Shown here: positions 22,464-31,842 of the stretch, in pieces
Position numbering within the stretch: the first letter of the stretch is position 1
How the letters are laid out: every line of letters begins with the position of its first letter
From: Aureobasidium sp. EXF-3400
Taxonomy: Eukaryota > Ascomycota > Dothideomycetes > Dothideales > Saccotheciaceae
Direction: 5' to 3'
Assembly (NCBI GenBank): GCA_024195585.1
Contig: SWBL01000118.1
Location: 62,001 to 126,000 of the forward strand
Length of the DNA stretch: 64,000 bases
Program-made: the position numbers and the translations under genes
Notes under the pieces: model-generated
Database searches by the model: none
The model's input: only the letters and a program-made list of their open reading frames with translations
What the model was told of the DNA's origin: nothing

Positions 22464-24827
22464 ATGGCAGCATCCTCAAAACTCTGGTACGATGAACCAG
22501 CCAGCTCATGGAATGGAGCCCTACCACTCGGGAATGGTAGACTGGGTTGTATGGTCCACGGCCGCACTTCCACAGAATTGATCTGTCTCAACGAAGACTC
22601 GGTCTGGTATGGAGGACCACAAGATCGGGTACCGAAAGCTGCATTGAAGAATCTCCCGAAGATGAGAGAGCTGGTTAGGGAAGGTCAACATGCTGACGCT
22701 GAGAAGCTTGCTGAAAGGGCTTTCCGTGCATCGCCTGGTAGTCAAAGACATTATGAGCCGCTGGGGAATGTCAAGATTGAATTTGGGCATGATGATGGAG
22801 TGATGGAGTATCGGAGGGAGCTGGATCTGGATACTGGTATCCATACGACTGAGTATACTTATGATGGCTGCAAGATCAAGACAGAGATGCTGGCAAGTAC
22901 TATTGATCAGGTCACTGCTATTCGTGTTCGAAGCAGCAGCAAGACCAAGCTCGTAGTCAGATTGACGAGGGAGAGCGAGGTGGAAAACGACGACCTTGAA
23001 TATATGGACACTCTAGAGACGACACATAACCGGATAGTCATGCTCGCGACACCAGGAGGTCATCAAAGTATTCGGGCATGTTGCGCTCTTGGTATCTCAA
23101 CGGATGAGGAAGGTACTGTGGAAGATCAAGGTGGCTCCCTGGTCGTCAGTGCCAAAGAAGCTCTCATCGTGACTGCTGCAAGAACCGCTTTTCGCCACAA
23201 GGACTTCGAGGCTCTGGCAGCTGCAGACGTCTCTGCCGCTCTCAAACGTGGAGCAGACAAGATTTGGGAATATCATGTCCAACACTATCAGTCGTTATAT
23301 CATCAGATGAGACTTACGTTGGGTCCTTCTTCGCCTCAAGATGCACTCCCAACTGATGAGAGGATCTCTCAAGGCACAACGCCTGCCCTAATAGCTCTGT
23401 ACACAAACTACTCGCGCTACCTTCTTCTCTCTAGCAGTAGGCCGAGTAATGGCAACGACAAAACACTAGATCTACCAGCCAATCTCCAAGGCATCTGGAA
23501 TCCTTCTTTCCACCCAGCCGGGGGGTCAAAATTCTCTCTCAACATCAATCTTCAAATGAACTATTGGGGCTGTCTTCCGTTGTCTTTAGCACCTTGTATG
23601 GACCCTCTTTTCTCTCTCCTCCATCGCCTTGCCCTTCCCGAAAACGGCGGCAGAGTAGCAAAAGAAATGTACGGCGCAAGAGGCTGGTGCTGTCACAACA
23701 GTACAGATCTATGGGCTGACTGCTCACCTTCCGGTAACCGAAACCCTTCCACACTCTGGCCACTCGGAGGCGCCTGGCTATCCTCTTTCATCTGGGAACA
23801 CTACCTCTTCACCTCCTGCACTTCCACTCTACGAAAGAACTTCCCAATCCTCCAAGGAGCAGTAGAATTTTGCCTCGACTGGCTAGTTACCGAAACCTTC
23901 CCAGACGGAAACGAATACCGCGTCACCAACCCTAGTATCTCACCTTGCAATTCCTTCTATGACCACCACACTCACGAAAAAGGAAGTTTCTGCAGAGGTA
24001 GCACAGCAGACATGACAATCATATCCTCTCTATTCGAAGACTACCTCAAAGCCTGTAAAACCCTACACCTAAAACCTCATCTGCTTCGCGAAGTGGGCAA
24101 AAAAATGCTAGCTTTACCTCCACCTTCCATCTGTAAGAAAACTGGCAGATTGCAGGAATGGGGGATTGCTAATCATACTGATGTGGAAGCTGGACATTGC
24201 CATTTTTCGCATTTGTTGGGGGTGTATCCGTTTACTTGTATTGATATGGATGCTTCTCCTTCACTGTATCATGCTGCGTTAAGATCGCTGGAGATACGAT
24301 TGGCCAACGGAGCTGGCGACCACAAAGGATGGAGTGCGGCGCATGTGTTGTGTATTTTCAGTCGATTGCGAATGCCTGAAAAGATTGCAGAGACTTTTGC
24401 TGCTGCATTGGAAACCTCAACTTTACCTAATTTGTTATCGTCACAGCCGCCTTTTCAGATTGATGGAAATCTTGGTGCTGCGGCTGCGGTGGTGGAGTGT
24501 TTGGTCCAGAGTTTTGAGATTACAGGAAAGGGTCAAAGGGTTTTGAGGATTCTACCTGCTTGGCCGAGGGAGTGGGGTGATGGTAAGGTGAAAGGAATCA
24601 GGTGTAGAGGTGGTTGGAGTGTTGGGTTCAAGTGGAAAGATGGTGTGGTTGTGGGAGCTGTTGAGGTAAAAAGTGGTGTTGGAGAAGAGAATGGGAGTAT
24701 AAATGGGCGAGAGAGGGCGAAGGAACAACACACGCACGGGAATGAAGAGGAAAGGAAGGGTGTCGTGGTGTTTCCTGATGGTAGGGTTGTTGCGTTCGAG
24801 GGTACTGGTCCGCATCTTGTCAAGTAA
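22464..24827 (+). CDS. Intracellular GH95 alpha-L-fucosidase
   Basis: This is a 787-aa single-exon enzyme. The N-terminal GH95 block LWYDEPASSWNGALPLGNGR is followed by LNEDSVWYGGP. The catalytic barrel contains LQGIWNPSF, the N-x-N pair at 360 and 362 (NINLQMNYW), QEWGIANHTD with the likely acid Glu565, and FQIDGNLG with Asp667. The family uses a Glu acid and an Asn-activated water to remove alpha-1,2-fucose with inversion. The usual HRH-SHLYGLYP block reads HCHFSHLLGVYP here and GWSRAW reads GWSAAH. There is no signal peptide, so it would act on imported oligosaccharides such as fucosylated xyloglucan fragments. Gly/Val-rich sequence near the end is divergent. Confidence 0.88.
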   Translation: MAASSKLWYDEPASSWNGALPLGNGRLGCMVHGRTSTELICLNEDSVWYGGPQDRVPKAALKNLPKMRELVREGQHADAEKLAERAFRASPGSQRHYEPLGNVKIEFGHDDGVMEYRRELDLDTGIHTTEYTYDGCKIKTEMLASTIDQVTAIRVRSSSKTKLVVRLTRESEVENDDLEYMDTLETTHNRIVMLATPGGHQSIRACCALGISTDEEGTVEDQGGSLVVSAKEALIVTAARTAFRHKDFEALAAADVSAALKRGADKIWEYHVQHYQSLYHQMRLTLGPSSPQDALPTDERISQGTTPALIALYTNYSRYLLLSSSRPSNGNDKTLDLPANLQGIWNPSFHPAGGSKFSLNINLQMNYWGCLPLSLAPCMDPLFSLLHRLALPENGGRVAKEMYGARGWCCHNSTDLWADCSPSGNRNPSTLWPLGGAWLSSFIWEHYLFTSCTSTLRKNFPILQGAVEFCLDWLVTETFPDGNEYRVTNPSISPCNSFYDHHTHEKGSFCRGSTADMTIISSLFEDYLKACKTLHLKPHLLREVGKKMLALPPPSICKKTGRLQEWGIANHTDVEAGHCHFSHLLGVYPFTCIDMDASPSLYHAALRSLEIRLANGAGDHKGWSAAHVLCIFSRLRMPEKIAETFAAALETSTLPNLLSSQPPFQIDGNLGAAAAVVECLVQSFEITGKGQRVLRILPAWPREWGDGKVKGIRCRGGWSVGFKWKDGVVVGAVEVKSGVGEENGSINGRERAKEQHTHGNEEERKGVVVFPDGRVVAFEGTGPHLVK

Positions 24828-25134
24828 AGTAGGTGAAACCTCCTGAATATTGTCGACATTTAAAGATCAACCAAATTGTGATGTTCCAAAGACGGACCGC
24901 GCACAGTTCTACGCATACACTTTACAGTTCTATGTGTGTAGGCACAAGCACATTTCAAGAATAGAGAGGGAAATCAATGAGCAAACCGACTTTCATTGCA
25001 TGGAAACGACCTTCCTGATCGTTTCGTACTGGCTAACATTTCTGGAAACAGCCTCTTTGGGCTGTTTTGCATCGATTGACATAAGACCTCAAGCAACCTT
25101 TTCAGTCGTTCTGCAATGGCTGGTAGACGATCAT
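24828..25134. other. Short convergent intergenic region
   Basis: About 300 bp between the 3' ends of the GH95 gene and the minus-strand 2EXR-like gene. Nothing further was seen. Confidence 0.5.
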
Positions 25135-26388
25135 CTACTGTTCAGCCTTCTCAGCATTCTCGACCTCCTTGGCCTTCTCGACCTTCTCAGAAAACTTCAA
25201 CTGGGCCATGAAGTCCTTTTCGCGCTTCTCGACAGCCTTGTCTTCCTTCTCGATTTCCTTGACAGAACCAAAGCACACCTTGGTGAATTTGATGACGGCC
25301 TTGGCGGCACCCTTGCCATGGACAGCATCCACAGCATCGGCCCAGTACTCGATGTCGCGCCAGAAATTGACGGCGTTGTTAGTGAAGGCGGCGGCACGAG
25401 CGTTGGGGAAGATGGTGTGGTCCTCAGACCAGACGTGACGATCCAGGGTGATGGATTTGATGTTGGTGGCTGACATGAGCAAGGAGAAAACAGTCTGGAC
25501 ATCCATGAGGCGAGAGTGTCTGTAGTCAGTCCATCCCTTGATGACGATGCTCTTGAGGAGCATGCGGTTGATGGGAGTGATGCGCGCGAACCAGACCTGG
25601 AAGGCATGGGTGGTGGCGAAGGTGAAAGTCTGAGTGTACAGATGCTGGATGGCTTCGTCTCTGATGGCCTTGTTGACGCGGAGGATGACGGGCTGGAGAG
25701 CAGTGCGATCGGGCTCGTACGAGCGCTCACGCTTGGTCTTGAAGTTGTAACCGCCCCAGCTACGGCTCGACTTCTTCATGGAACCGCGGAAGACTTCACG
25801 ACCGGTAGTCTTGCTGACATAGCTGAGTTCTCTGGCCGATTCGACGAGGCAGGCCTTGTAGATCATGAAGCGGATCTCAAGTGGCAGCTCCATGAAAGGG
25901 AAGGGGACATCCTTGATCTTCTTGACCTTCTTCTTGCCTTTCTTGGCAGCCTTCTTCTTCTGCTGAGCCTTGAGCTTTCTCTGGGCAGAGTTAGTTGGAG
26001 TCAATCATTGCGCATGGAGATAGTTTACCTTGTTGGTGGTGAACTCTTCGTCGGAGCCAGAGTCGGATTCGACAACAATGGCGTCGAGATCGGTGTCGGA
26101 TACGTGATCGTCAGAAGCGACGACGGAGGCGGCGGCGGGTTCATCGTCAACAATGTCCTCGTCGAGCTCGGTAGGCTCAACATAGTTGACTTGAGCGCGA
26201 GTGCGCTTGGGACGGGGAGCATCAAGAACAGCCATGGCGCGAGCAGCAGCCCAGGGAGCGTCGTAGTTGGGGTCGGTGGACGAGATCAGACGGATGCGAC
26301 CGGGCACGAAAGTGCGCTGAGCGAAGAAGCTGGGTGGAGGTGCAGGAATGGAAGCAGGAGCGGGATTGTCGGAGCGAAAGGTCTCCAT
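25135..26388 (-). CDS. 2EXR/F-box-like domain protein
   Basis: This is a 401-aa protein with exons 26029-26388 and 25135-25980. The N-terminal 120 residues are acidic and disordered. A Lys-rich stretch (KKKAAKKGKKKVKKIKD) follows at about 128-145 and could be a nuclear signal. The domain starting FPFMELPLEIRFMIYKACL (about 147) is the fungal 2EXR or F-box-like fold: a short helical LP-x-EIR motif followed by a beta-rich region with VILRVNKAIRDEAIQHLY. The C-terminus is a charged coiled coil (KEIEKEDKAVEKREKDF). Such proteins are abundant in Pezizomycotina, and their partners are mostly unknown. A 327-codon antisense frame overlaps it and was rejected. Confidence 0.8.
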
Positions 26389-26492
26389 GTCAGGTTCTCA
26401 ACGTCGGTGCCTGAGGCTGAAAACACCGGGTTGTGGTTGACTGAAAGCTCCAGGCGCAAACCACCTCAAAATCCTCATATTGCTGCGTGGGT

Positions 26493-26518
26493 GCACTGAG
26501 CGCGAGCACTGAGCGCGA
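26493..26518. repeat. Two tandem copies of a 13-bp unit
   Basis: The unit gcactgagcgcga is present twice in direct succession, between the 2EXR-like gene start and the decayed repeat gene. Confidence 0.7.
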
Positions 26519-26529
26519 GACTCGGCGGT

Positions 26530-27576
26530 CTAGCCAATCTCGACGCGTTCGTGGCCTCTATACCGATTCTTCAACAACTGCTGCTGGCGTTGACCGTTTT
26601 CGTTCGATGTCGTAAATTCCATCAGATCCCAGACGTTTCTCTCGTCAGTCAAGAACTCCTGGTCACCAAATTTTAGGATGTCGCATTGGTGGACGCCGCC
26701 GTCTGGTGACGGATCGTGCTTTGCGACCAAAGGCTGAGATGCGGGAGGAGGCTTCACGAGCATTGGGCTTCAACGCGTCGATAGCGACCCTCTGTATGTT
26801 GATCGTTGAACTTCGGTCGCTGCTCTTGAGTTGACCATTGTTGTACAGAATTGTGACGTCCATCAGATCTCGGGCGATTCAATCGCCAGCAAAGAACGCC
26901 CAATGATGAGGATACAACATATCGCGTCGTTGGACGCAGTCGTCTCTCAACAGATCGTGCTCTACGACAAAGGTCCACAAAGCAGAAGAATGAAACTTCG
27001 CGAGCGTCTGGCTTCCAAGTGTCGACAAAGACCCTCTGTGTTCTGTCTGGTGAGCTTGAATCGCAGTCTTCCAATTGACCGCTTTCGTACACACTCGTGA
27101 CTTCAATCAGGTCTGAGGTGTACCGCTCGCCAGCGGCAGACTCCCGATTCTTCATGCTATGTGTTTCGCGTTGAGGATGCAGCTCTTTGGTAGCAACTTG
27201 TGATATGTGACCGAAGTCTGGATGCCGGACTGTGAGGCCTCACGAGTGTCGAATCCTGAAGAGTCGTCTCAAACCCGCTGTATGTGTCAGCCACTCTATG
27301 TCGCAATTCTTGAAGGCATTCCCCCAGAAGACCGTATACTGGCTCCGTCTTCAATGAGGCAATACACAAGACTGAGATGATCTCTGGAGATCCAGCTTTG
27401 AGTCTCGAGCCGGTCTTGGGACCTTCCGGTATAGGAAGTACTACGTCGTATGATGTTGGACCTGAGACATGACTTTGCTCGTATTGTGAGTAGAGGATGT
27501 GGTGGATCTTGAACAGACTGTGCATCTTGACAGTCGATGCTCGTATGAACTGACGAGATGGTGAAACCCCAGGCAT
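26530..27576 (-). pseudogene. Decayed gene built of ~242-bp tandem repeats
   Basis: Minus-strand sequence contains at least three alignable units and a further partial upstream unit. The anchor ggtcaa (read on the minus strand) recurs at 27075-27080, 26831-26836 and 26590-26595, giving periods of 244 and 241 bp. Each unit encodes a DL(I/M)E-VT...NGQ block, then a QRV..D..KP block and KHD..DG-V. The periods are 1 mod 3, so the frame slips once per unit. The middle unit also has TGA where its neighbours have an Arg codon, as expected from a C-to-T change. The last unit ends in WDLMEFTTSNENGQRQQQ and a stop. Family unknown; it appears dead. Confidence 0.5.
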
Positions 27577-28331
27577 TCGGAGACGCTTCTATGAAGATAT
27601 GGTCAAGTTGTTGACAAATGTGCAGTCCTACAGCTATCAGCGGAGTGGCGGTCTTGCTGAGAGACAGCATAAAACAAGCATAGAACGTGCTACAAACGCC
27701 TTCTCATATCTGAAATGTACTGTCCCGACCCTATCAGAATTCACAGTACTTTCTAAATCTACGGTTGTGTCCAAGGAAAGCTTGAGGATTCAAGCATCTC
27801 ACTGGCCAACAGTGACTCAAAAGAACTGTGCATCTCGATAGTCATCAGCTGCTTGGCCTCCCAGGCTGAAATCCTCACTAGGGTGTCATGAGATATATAG
27901 GTAGGGCCAGTATACCACTGTCCGACATTCATGTCTCATACTCCCATTCTTCATGCCACAGAACTATCAAGATGCATAGAATTGTTGAGATTGTAGGCTT
28001 GTCCATTGAGATTGGCTACTTTGCACACTCTCTTTGGACGTCACCAGGATCCCCAAGATACCATACATTTTTATAGCAGCAAATTGACCGTGTCGATGAA
28101 ATTGAGATGTCACGACATAAGCTGGTGGAAGTGAAGTGTTTCCAGCCGGGCAGTTTGCATTGTTTGCTTTGGAGGCTTCCCCGGCTTTGACCATCAAGGG
28201 ACAAGTTTACCTTGAACAAATACATGCATTGACTCCTCAATCGATCAGCCAACAAGAAACCCGCGTCTCTGTAATCTGTCACAGTCCCATACAGCACATC
28301 AAACACATCTCTCGATTACACAACCGCAGTC
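27577..28331. other. Intergenic, possibly more decayed sequence
   Basis: No intact gene was found. Short minus-strand frames up to about 27670 may extend the decayed repeat gene. The remainder is the SEC28 promoter. Confidence 0.4.
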
Positions 28332-29308
28332 ATGGATCCTTATTCATCAGACGGAGGTACAATACAAGCCTCCCACCCCCAAACACAGCTCCTGAACACA
28401 CAACTAACCACTACACAGAGCTGGTCAACATGCACACAGCCTTCATCCAAGGCCAATACCAACAAGTCATCGACTTCGACACATCAATCTTCAGCTCTCC
28501 CAACCAACCCTCTGCCCAAATCCTCAAATACCGCGCCCAACTCGCCCTCGGCGACTACTCTTCCGTCGCATCTGCCATCTCCTCTTCAGACGCTTCGTCC
28601 AAGCCCTCCCTCGCCGCCGTAAAGACCTACGCCTCATACGCCGCTTCAAACTTCTCTTCCGACTCCGCCGTCTCGCAAGCCGAATCGCTGTCCCAATCCC
28701 ACAGCGATGATCTCACTGTCCAACTCCTTTGCGGAGCCGTCCTCGCCCGCGCCGGCAAAACAGACGAAGCAATCCAACTCCTCAGCAACCACCAAGGCTC
28801 CCTCGACGCCGTCGCCCTAGCCACCCAAATCCACCTATCGCAAAACCGCACCGACTTGGCTGCCAAAGAAGCAAAATCCGCACGCGCGTTCGCTCAAGAC
28901 GCCCTTCTTGTCAACCTCGCCGAATCCTGGATCTCGTTGCGCGAAGGCGGGGATGCAAAGTATCAACAAGCCTTTTACGTATTTGAGGAGCTTGCGCAAG
29001 CACCAGGTTCTTCAGCTACTTCGTCTTTGGTGGCACAGGCAGTGTCGGAGTTGCATTTGGGAAGGTATCCAGAGGCTGAGACTGCATTGCAGCAGGCGTT
29101 GGATGCAGAGCCTGAGAACGTTGTTGCTTTGGCTAATGCGGTGGTTTTGTTCACGGCGCAGGGGGATGTGGAGAGAGCTGCTGAGATGAAGGGTAGGCTG
29201 CAAAAGGCTAAGGGTGGTGAAGAGAGTGAATTGTTGCAGGGTTTGGCTGCGAAGAAGGAGGCTTTCGACGCTGCTTGTGAAAAGTATCAGCCCAAGTTTG
29301 AGCCTTAG
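28332..29308 (+). CDS. SEC28: Coatomer epsilon subunit
   Basis: This is a 304-aa protein with exons 28332-28356 and 28419-29308. The 62-nt intron joins MDPYSSDG to ELVNMHTAFIQGQYQQVIDF. The tiny first exon is easily missed by automatic callers. The protein is a chain of TPR-like helical repeats (for example LCGAVLARAGKTDEAIQLL and VSELHLGRYPEAETALQQAL), normal in length for epsilon-COP. It binds alpha-COP in the COPI coat, which carries cargo back from the Golgi to the ER. The next gene downstream, on the opposite strand, encodes the ER SNARE that receives COPI vesicles. Confidence 0.92.
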
Positions 29309-29622
29309 AGTTTCTTGACCTGAGTTTTCAAGTCGTCGGAGGGGCGTTTTGGGTTGGGAATGGTTTAAGAAGGGAATGCAAAGTATGACTGAAGACTTCA
29401 TTTCCCAGAGATCAGGCAATTCTAGAGATTATCAGATACAGAAGAACAAAATCATAGTTTCAAGCATTATACATGAGCCTGTCTTTCCATGTGCTAACAT
29501 ACAGGCCCTCTTCGTATTTCATGTATCAATATATGGCAATTGCTCATCGTGGAAAACCTCATCTGTCACCCACCGGGTATCTTCAATCTTCGCATGTAAC
29601 CTACACTCTTCTCTCCCCCTAC
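29309..29622. other. Convergent 3' region between SEC28 and USE1
   Basis: About 310 bp holding both 3' UTRs. No other feature was seen. Confidence 0.5.
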
Positions 29623-30624
29623 TCAGAACCTCAACTTAGGCCCCACAAACACCAGCAAGAAAGCCGCAATCCACAACCCAGCAATAATAGCATACAACTT
29701 AATCCTTCCCCACCAACCCTTCCCCTCCGTCATCCTCCTCAACGTAGTCATCCTATTCCCCGCCGCCTCCATACCCATACTATTCTTATCCAAACCACCC
29801 TCTGCTCTCCTTAGCACCTCCTTTTCATTCTCCAACGAACTTGCAAATTGCATGGAAGATTGCTTGAGGCTTTTTGCCAGAGTAACCAGCGATGTGGTGA
29901 GGAGATCTTGATCGCGGTTTGCTGATTCCAAGACCTGTCCTGTGGATAGTTTTTCTGAGTTGCCGGTGGGGTTTTGGGAGGTTCTGTTGCCGAATAATGC
30001 GGTTGTGGTTGCTGTGTGAGCGGGTGCGGAGGGATTTGTTGCTGAAGCTCTGTTGCGAAGCGTGGAAGCTAGATCTTGAGCTGCTTGTTGGGGTGATGTA
30101 AGGGAGGGGTCTGTGTCGATTGTATCTAAGGTTTGTACTGCTGGAGCGAATTCCCTGGGTCTGTTCTCTTCGTCTTCGTCTTCGGAGGAGGAGGAGTCAT
30201 CGTCGTGGAGGGAGGCTAGTTGGTTTAATTCGAGGAGACGGGTGTTGAGACGTTTTATGAGGTTGCGCTTTGTGGCGAGGTCGTTTTGGACGGTGGTTTT
30301 TTGGGTCTGGGTTTTGATGTCTTGGGTTGTGTGTTCGAGGCGGAGGAGGAGGGTTCGCGCGTATTCAACATTCTGTCAGGAATTAGTACTTGACTTCTCT
30401 GTTTTGACCACATGGTGCAAGGGAGAAGGGATGTAGGCTTCGATGAGAAGAGGAAGATAAGGGATAAGACGACAAGGACTCACAGCACTGATACGATTGC
30501 GTTCGTATGGTGTCGCGCGGATGTGGGAGTCGTCTGCCGTCGGTGAAAGCAACGTATCCGACAGTCGTGTGAGGAGTTGATCCAGATCTACCGAGATGTT
30601 TTCTGTCATGTTCGTAGTTGCCAT
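29623..30624 (-). CDS. USE1: USE1 ER SNARE
   Basis: This is a 296-aa protein with exons 30484-30624 and 29623-30372. The start at 30624 gives MATTNMTENISVDLDQLLTR; an upstream in-frame non-ATG extension was ignored. The N-terminal helical region holds ATPYERNRISA and NVEYARTLLLRL, which the intron joins. An acidic Ser/Glu patch lies at about 100-115. The SNARE helix runs about 200-265 (QDLLTTSLVTLAKSLKQSS), followed by a single tail anchor (IIAGLWIAAFLLVFVG). This layout matches the USE1 family. In yeast, Use1 acts with Ufe1, Sec20 and Sec22 to fuse Golgi-derived COPI vesicles with the ER. Confidence 0.88.
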
Positions 30625-30875
30625 ATCTGCTTGTGATTCTATCTGTATTGGTGTCGTGATCGGAATGAAGAAAGTTGGCCTGTTCAAGTTGTCTTGTTGT
30701 CGCGAACTTCGTCATTATGGGCACGAGTCACCTAACAACCAGATCCCCGGAAATTTGACTCGCTGATGATGTGAGGACAATCACATGCCAAACTTCTGAT
30801 ACTTGTTCATCCATCCTTCTTCCACATCATCCACAACCAAAAATACTATCATCAAGAACATCAAATCTCTACACG

Positions 30876-31439
30876 ATGGCTTCACCGACACCTCCGATGT
30901 CCTCTTCTAGCGACACCTTCCCCTACCCGCCCCATCACTCCTTCCCCCCCTTCTACACTCTCCAACCAAACCAAACCACCTTGACTCGCCAACTAAGTCT
31001 CTGGTCTCAACTCCTTCTTTCTTACTGCTCTTACCACCATACCTTCAAAATGTCTCTCTCATCTCCCCCTCCCCTCTTCAACAACACACGCATCCACCGC
31101 TCTTTATCTCCACTCGACATACGTCGCCTAATCGACTTCATGGCGTCCTCTGAAGGCGAGTCTCGTGCAGAGTGGATATCCAAAGACCGAAGCACTGTTT
31201 GGATATGGTGGCGCAGTCCAGCTGAATGGGCTGAAGCGATCGCAACTTGGGTAGACGAAACTGGTCAGAAGGGTGTTGTTTTGACTATCTATGAGTTACG
31301 AGAGTCTGAGGCTGTGGAGAAGCAGGAGTGGGTGGGTATGGATGAGGATATGCTGAGACGTTGTTTGGATGTCTTGGTCAAGAAGGGAAGGGCTCAGGTG
31401 TTTGGCCAGGCCGATGGAAGTGGTGTCAAGTTCTTTTAG
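30876..31439 (+). CDS. VPS25: ESCRT-II subunit Vps25
   Basis: This is a 187-aa single-exon protein of normal family length. The N-terminus carries the FPYPPHHSFPPFYTLQPNQ segment with the PPxY-like block that binds Vps22/Vps36. Two winged-helix domains follow, with LSLWSQLLLSYC, RSLSPLDIRRLIDFMAS and WIWWRSPAEWA as the recognisable blocks. ESCRT-II helps sort ubiquitinated cargo into multivesicular bodies. The start lies about 250 bp from the divergent USE1 start, so the two genes probably share a promoter region. Confidence 0.92.
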   Translation: MASPTPPMSSSSDTFPYPPHHSFPPFYTLQPNQTTLTRQLSLWSQLLLSYCSYHHTFKMSLSSPPPLFNNTRIHRSLSPLDIRRLIDFMASSEGESRAEWISKDRSTVWIWWRSPAEWAEAIATWVDETGQKGVVLTIYELRESEAVEKQEWVGMDEDMLRRCLDVLVKKGRAQVFGQADGSGVKFF

Positions 31440-31842
31440 TCCGATCTTCGACGACACCGGTCCAGCAGACATTGCAGCTTTTTGATACACACCACGCAGC
31501 GACACCCGACATCCAGCGATCCCGACAAACCGAAATTTCGCAATGCCATGATCTTCGTTTGCAGGCCTTCAAATGCTTCGAAGTTCGAGCCCTCGAAGAT
31601 CACAATCCTTGCTCATCAAACATGGCTTGTCCTGCATGTCGTGGATCCTCCCGGATCTTCGGCCCGTACTTCCGTACGAGCATATCGCGTGCCGTACTTT
31701 CAACCAAGCATGCAAGCCGCCGTAACTTCGGACAACACTACCCCTCCCAGCCCTGAATCTTGCAATTACAGCTCTGGATCGTTTATGACCTCCACTCATC
31801 CTCCTCCACCGACTTATCAGCAAACTTCTAAACATCGGCGCC
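31440..31842. other. Intergenic, no gene seen
   Basis: This stretch separates the VPS25 stop and the GH1 start. It carries overlapping short ORFs without motifs. Confidence 0.5.

Noticed and set aside
25516..26499. 327-codon plus-strand ORF
   Set aside because: It lies antisense to the two-exon 2EXR-like gene, has biased Gly/Val/Ser composition and no domain, and crosses that gene's start. It is a shadow of codon bias on the other strand.
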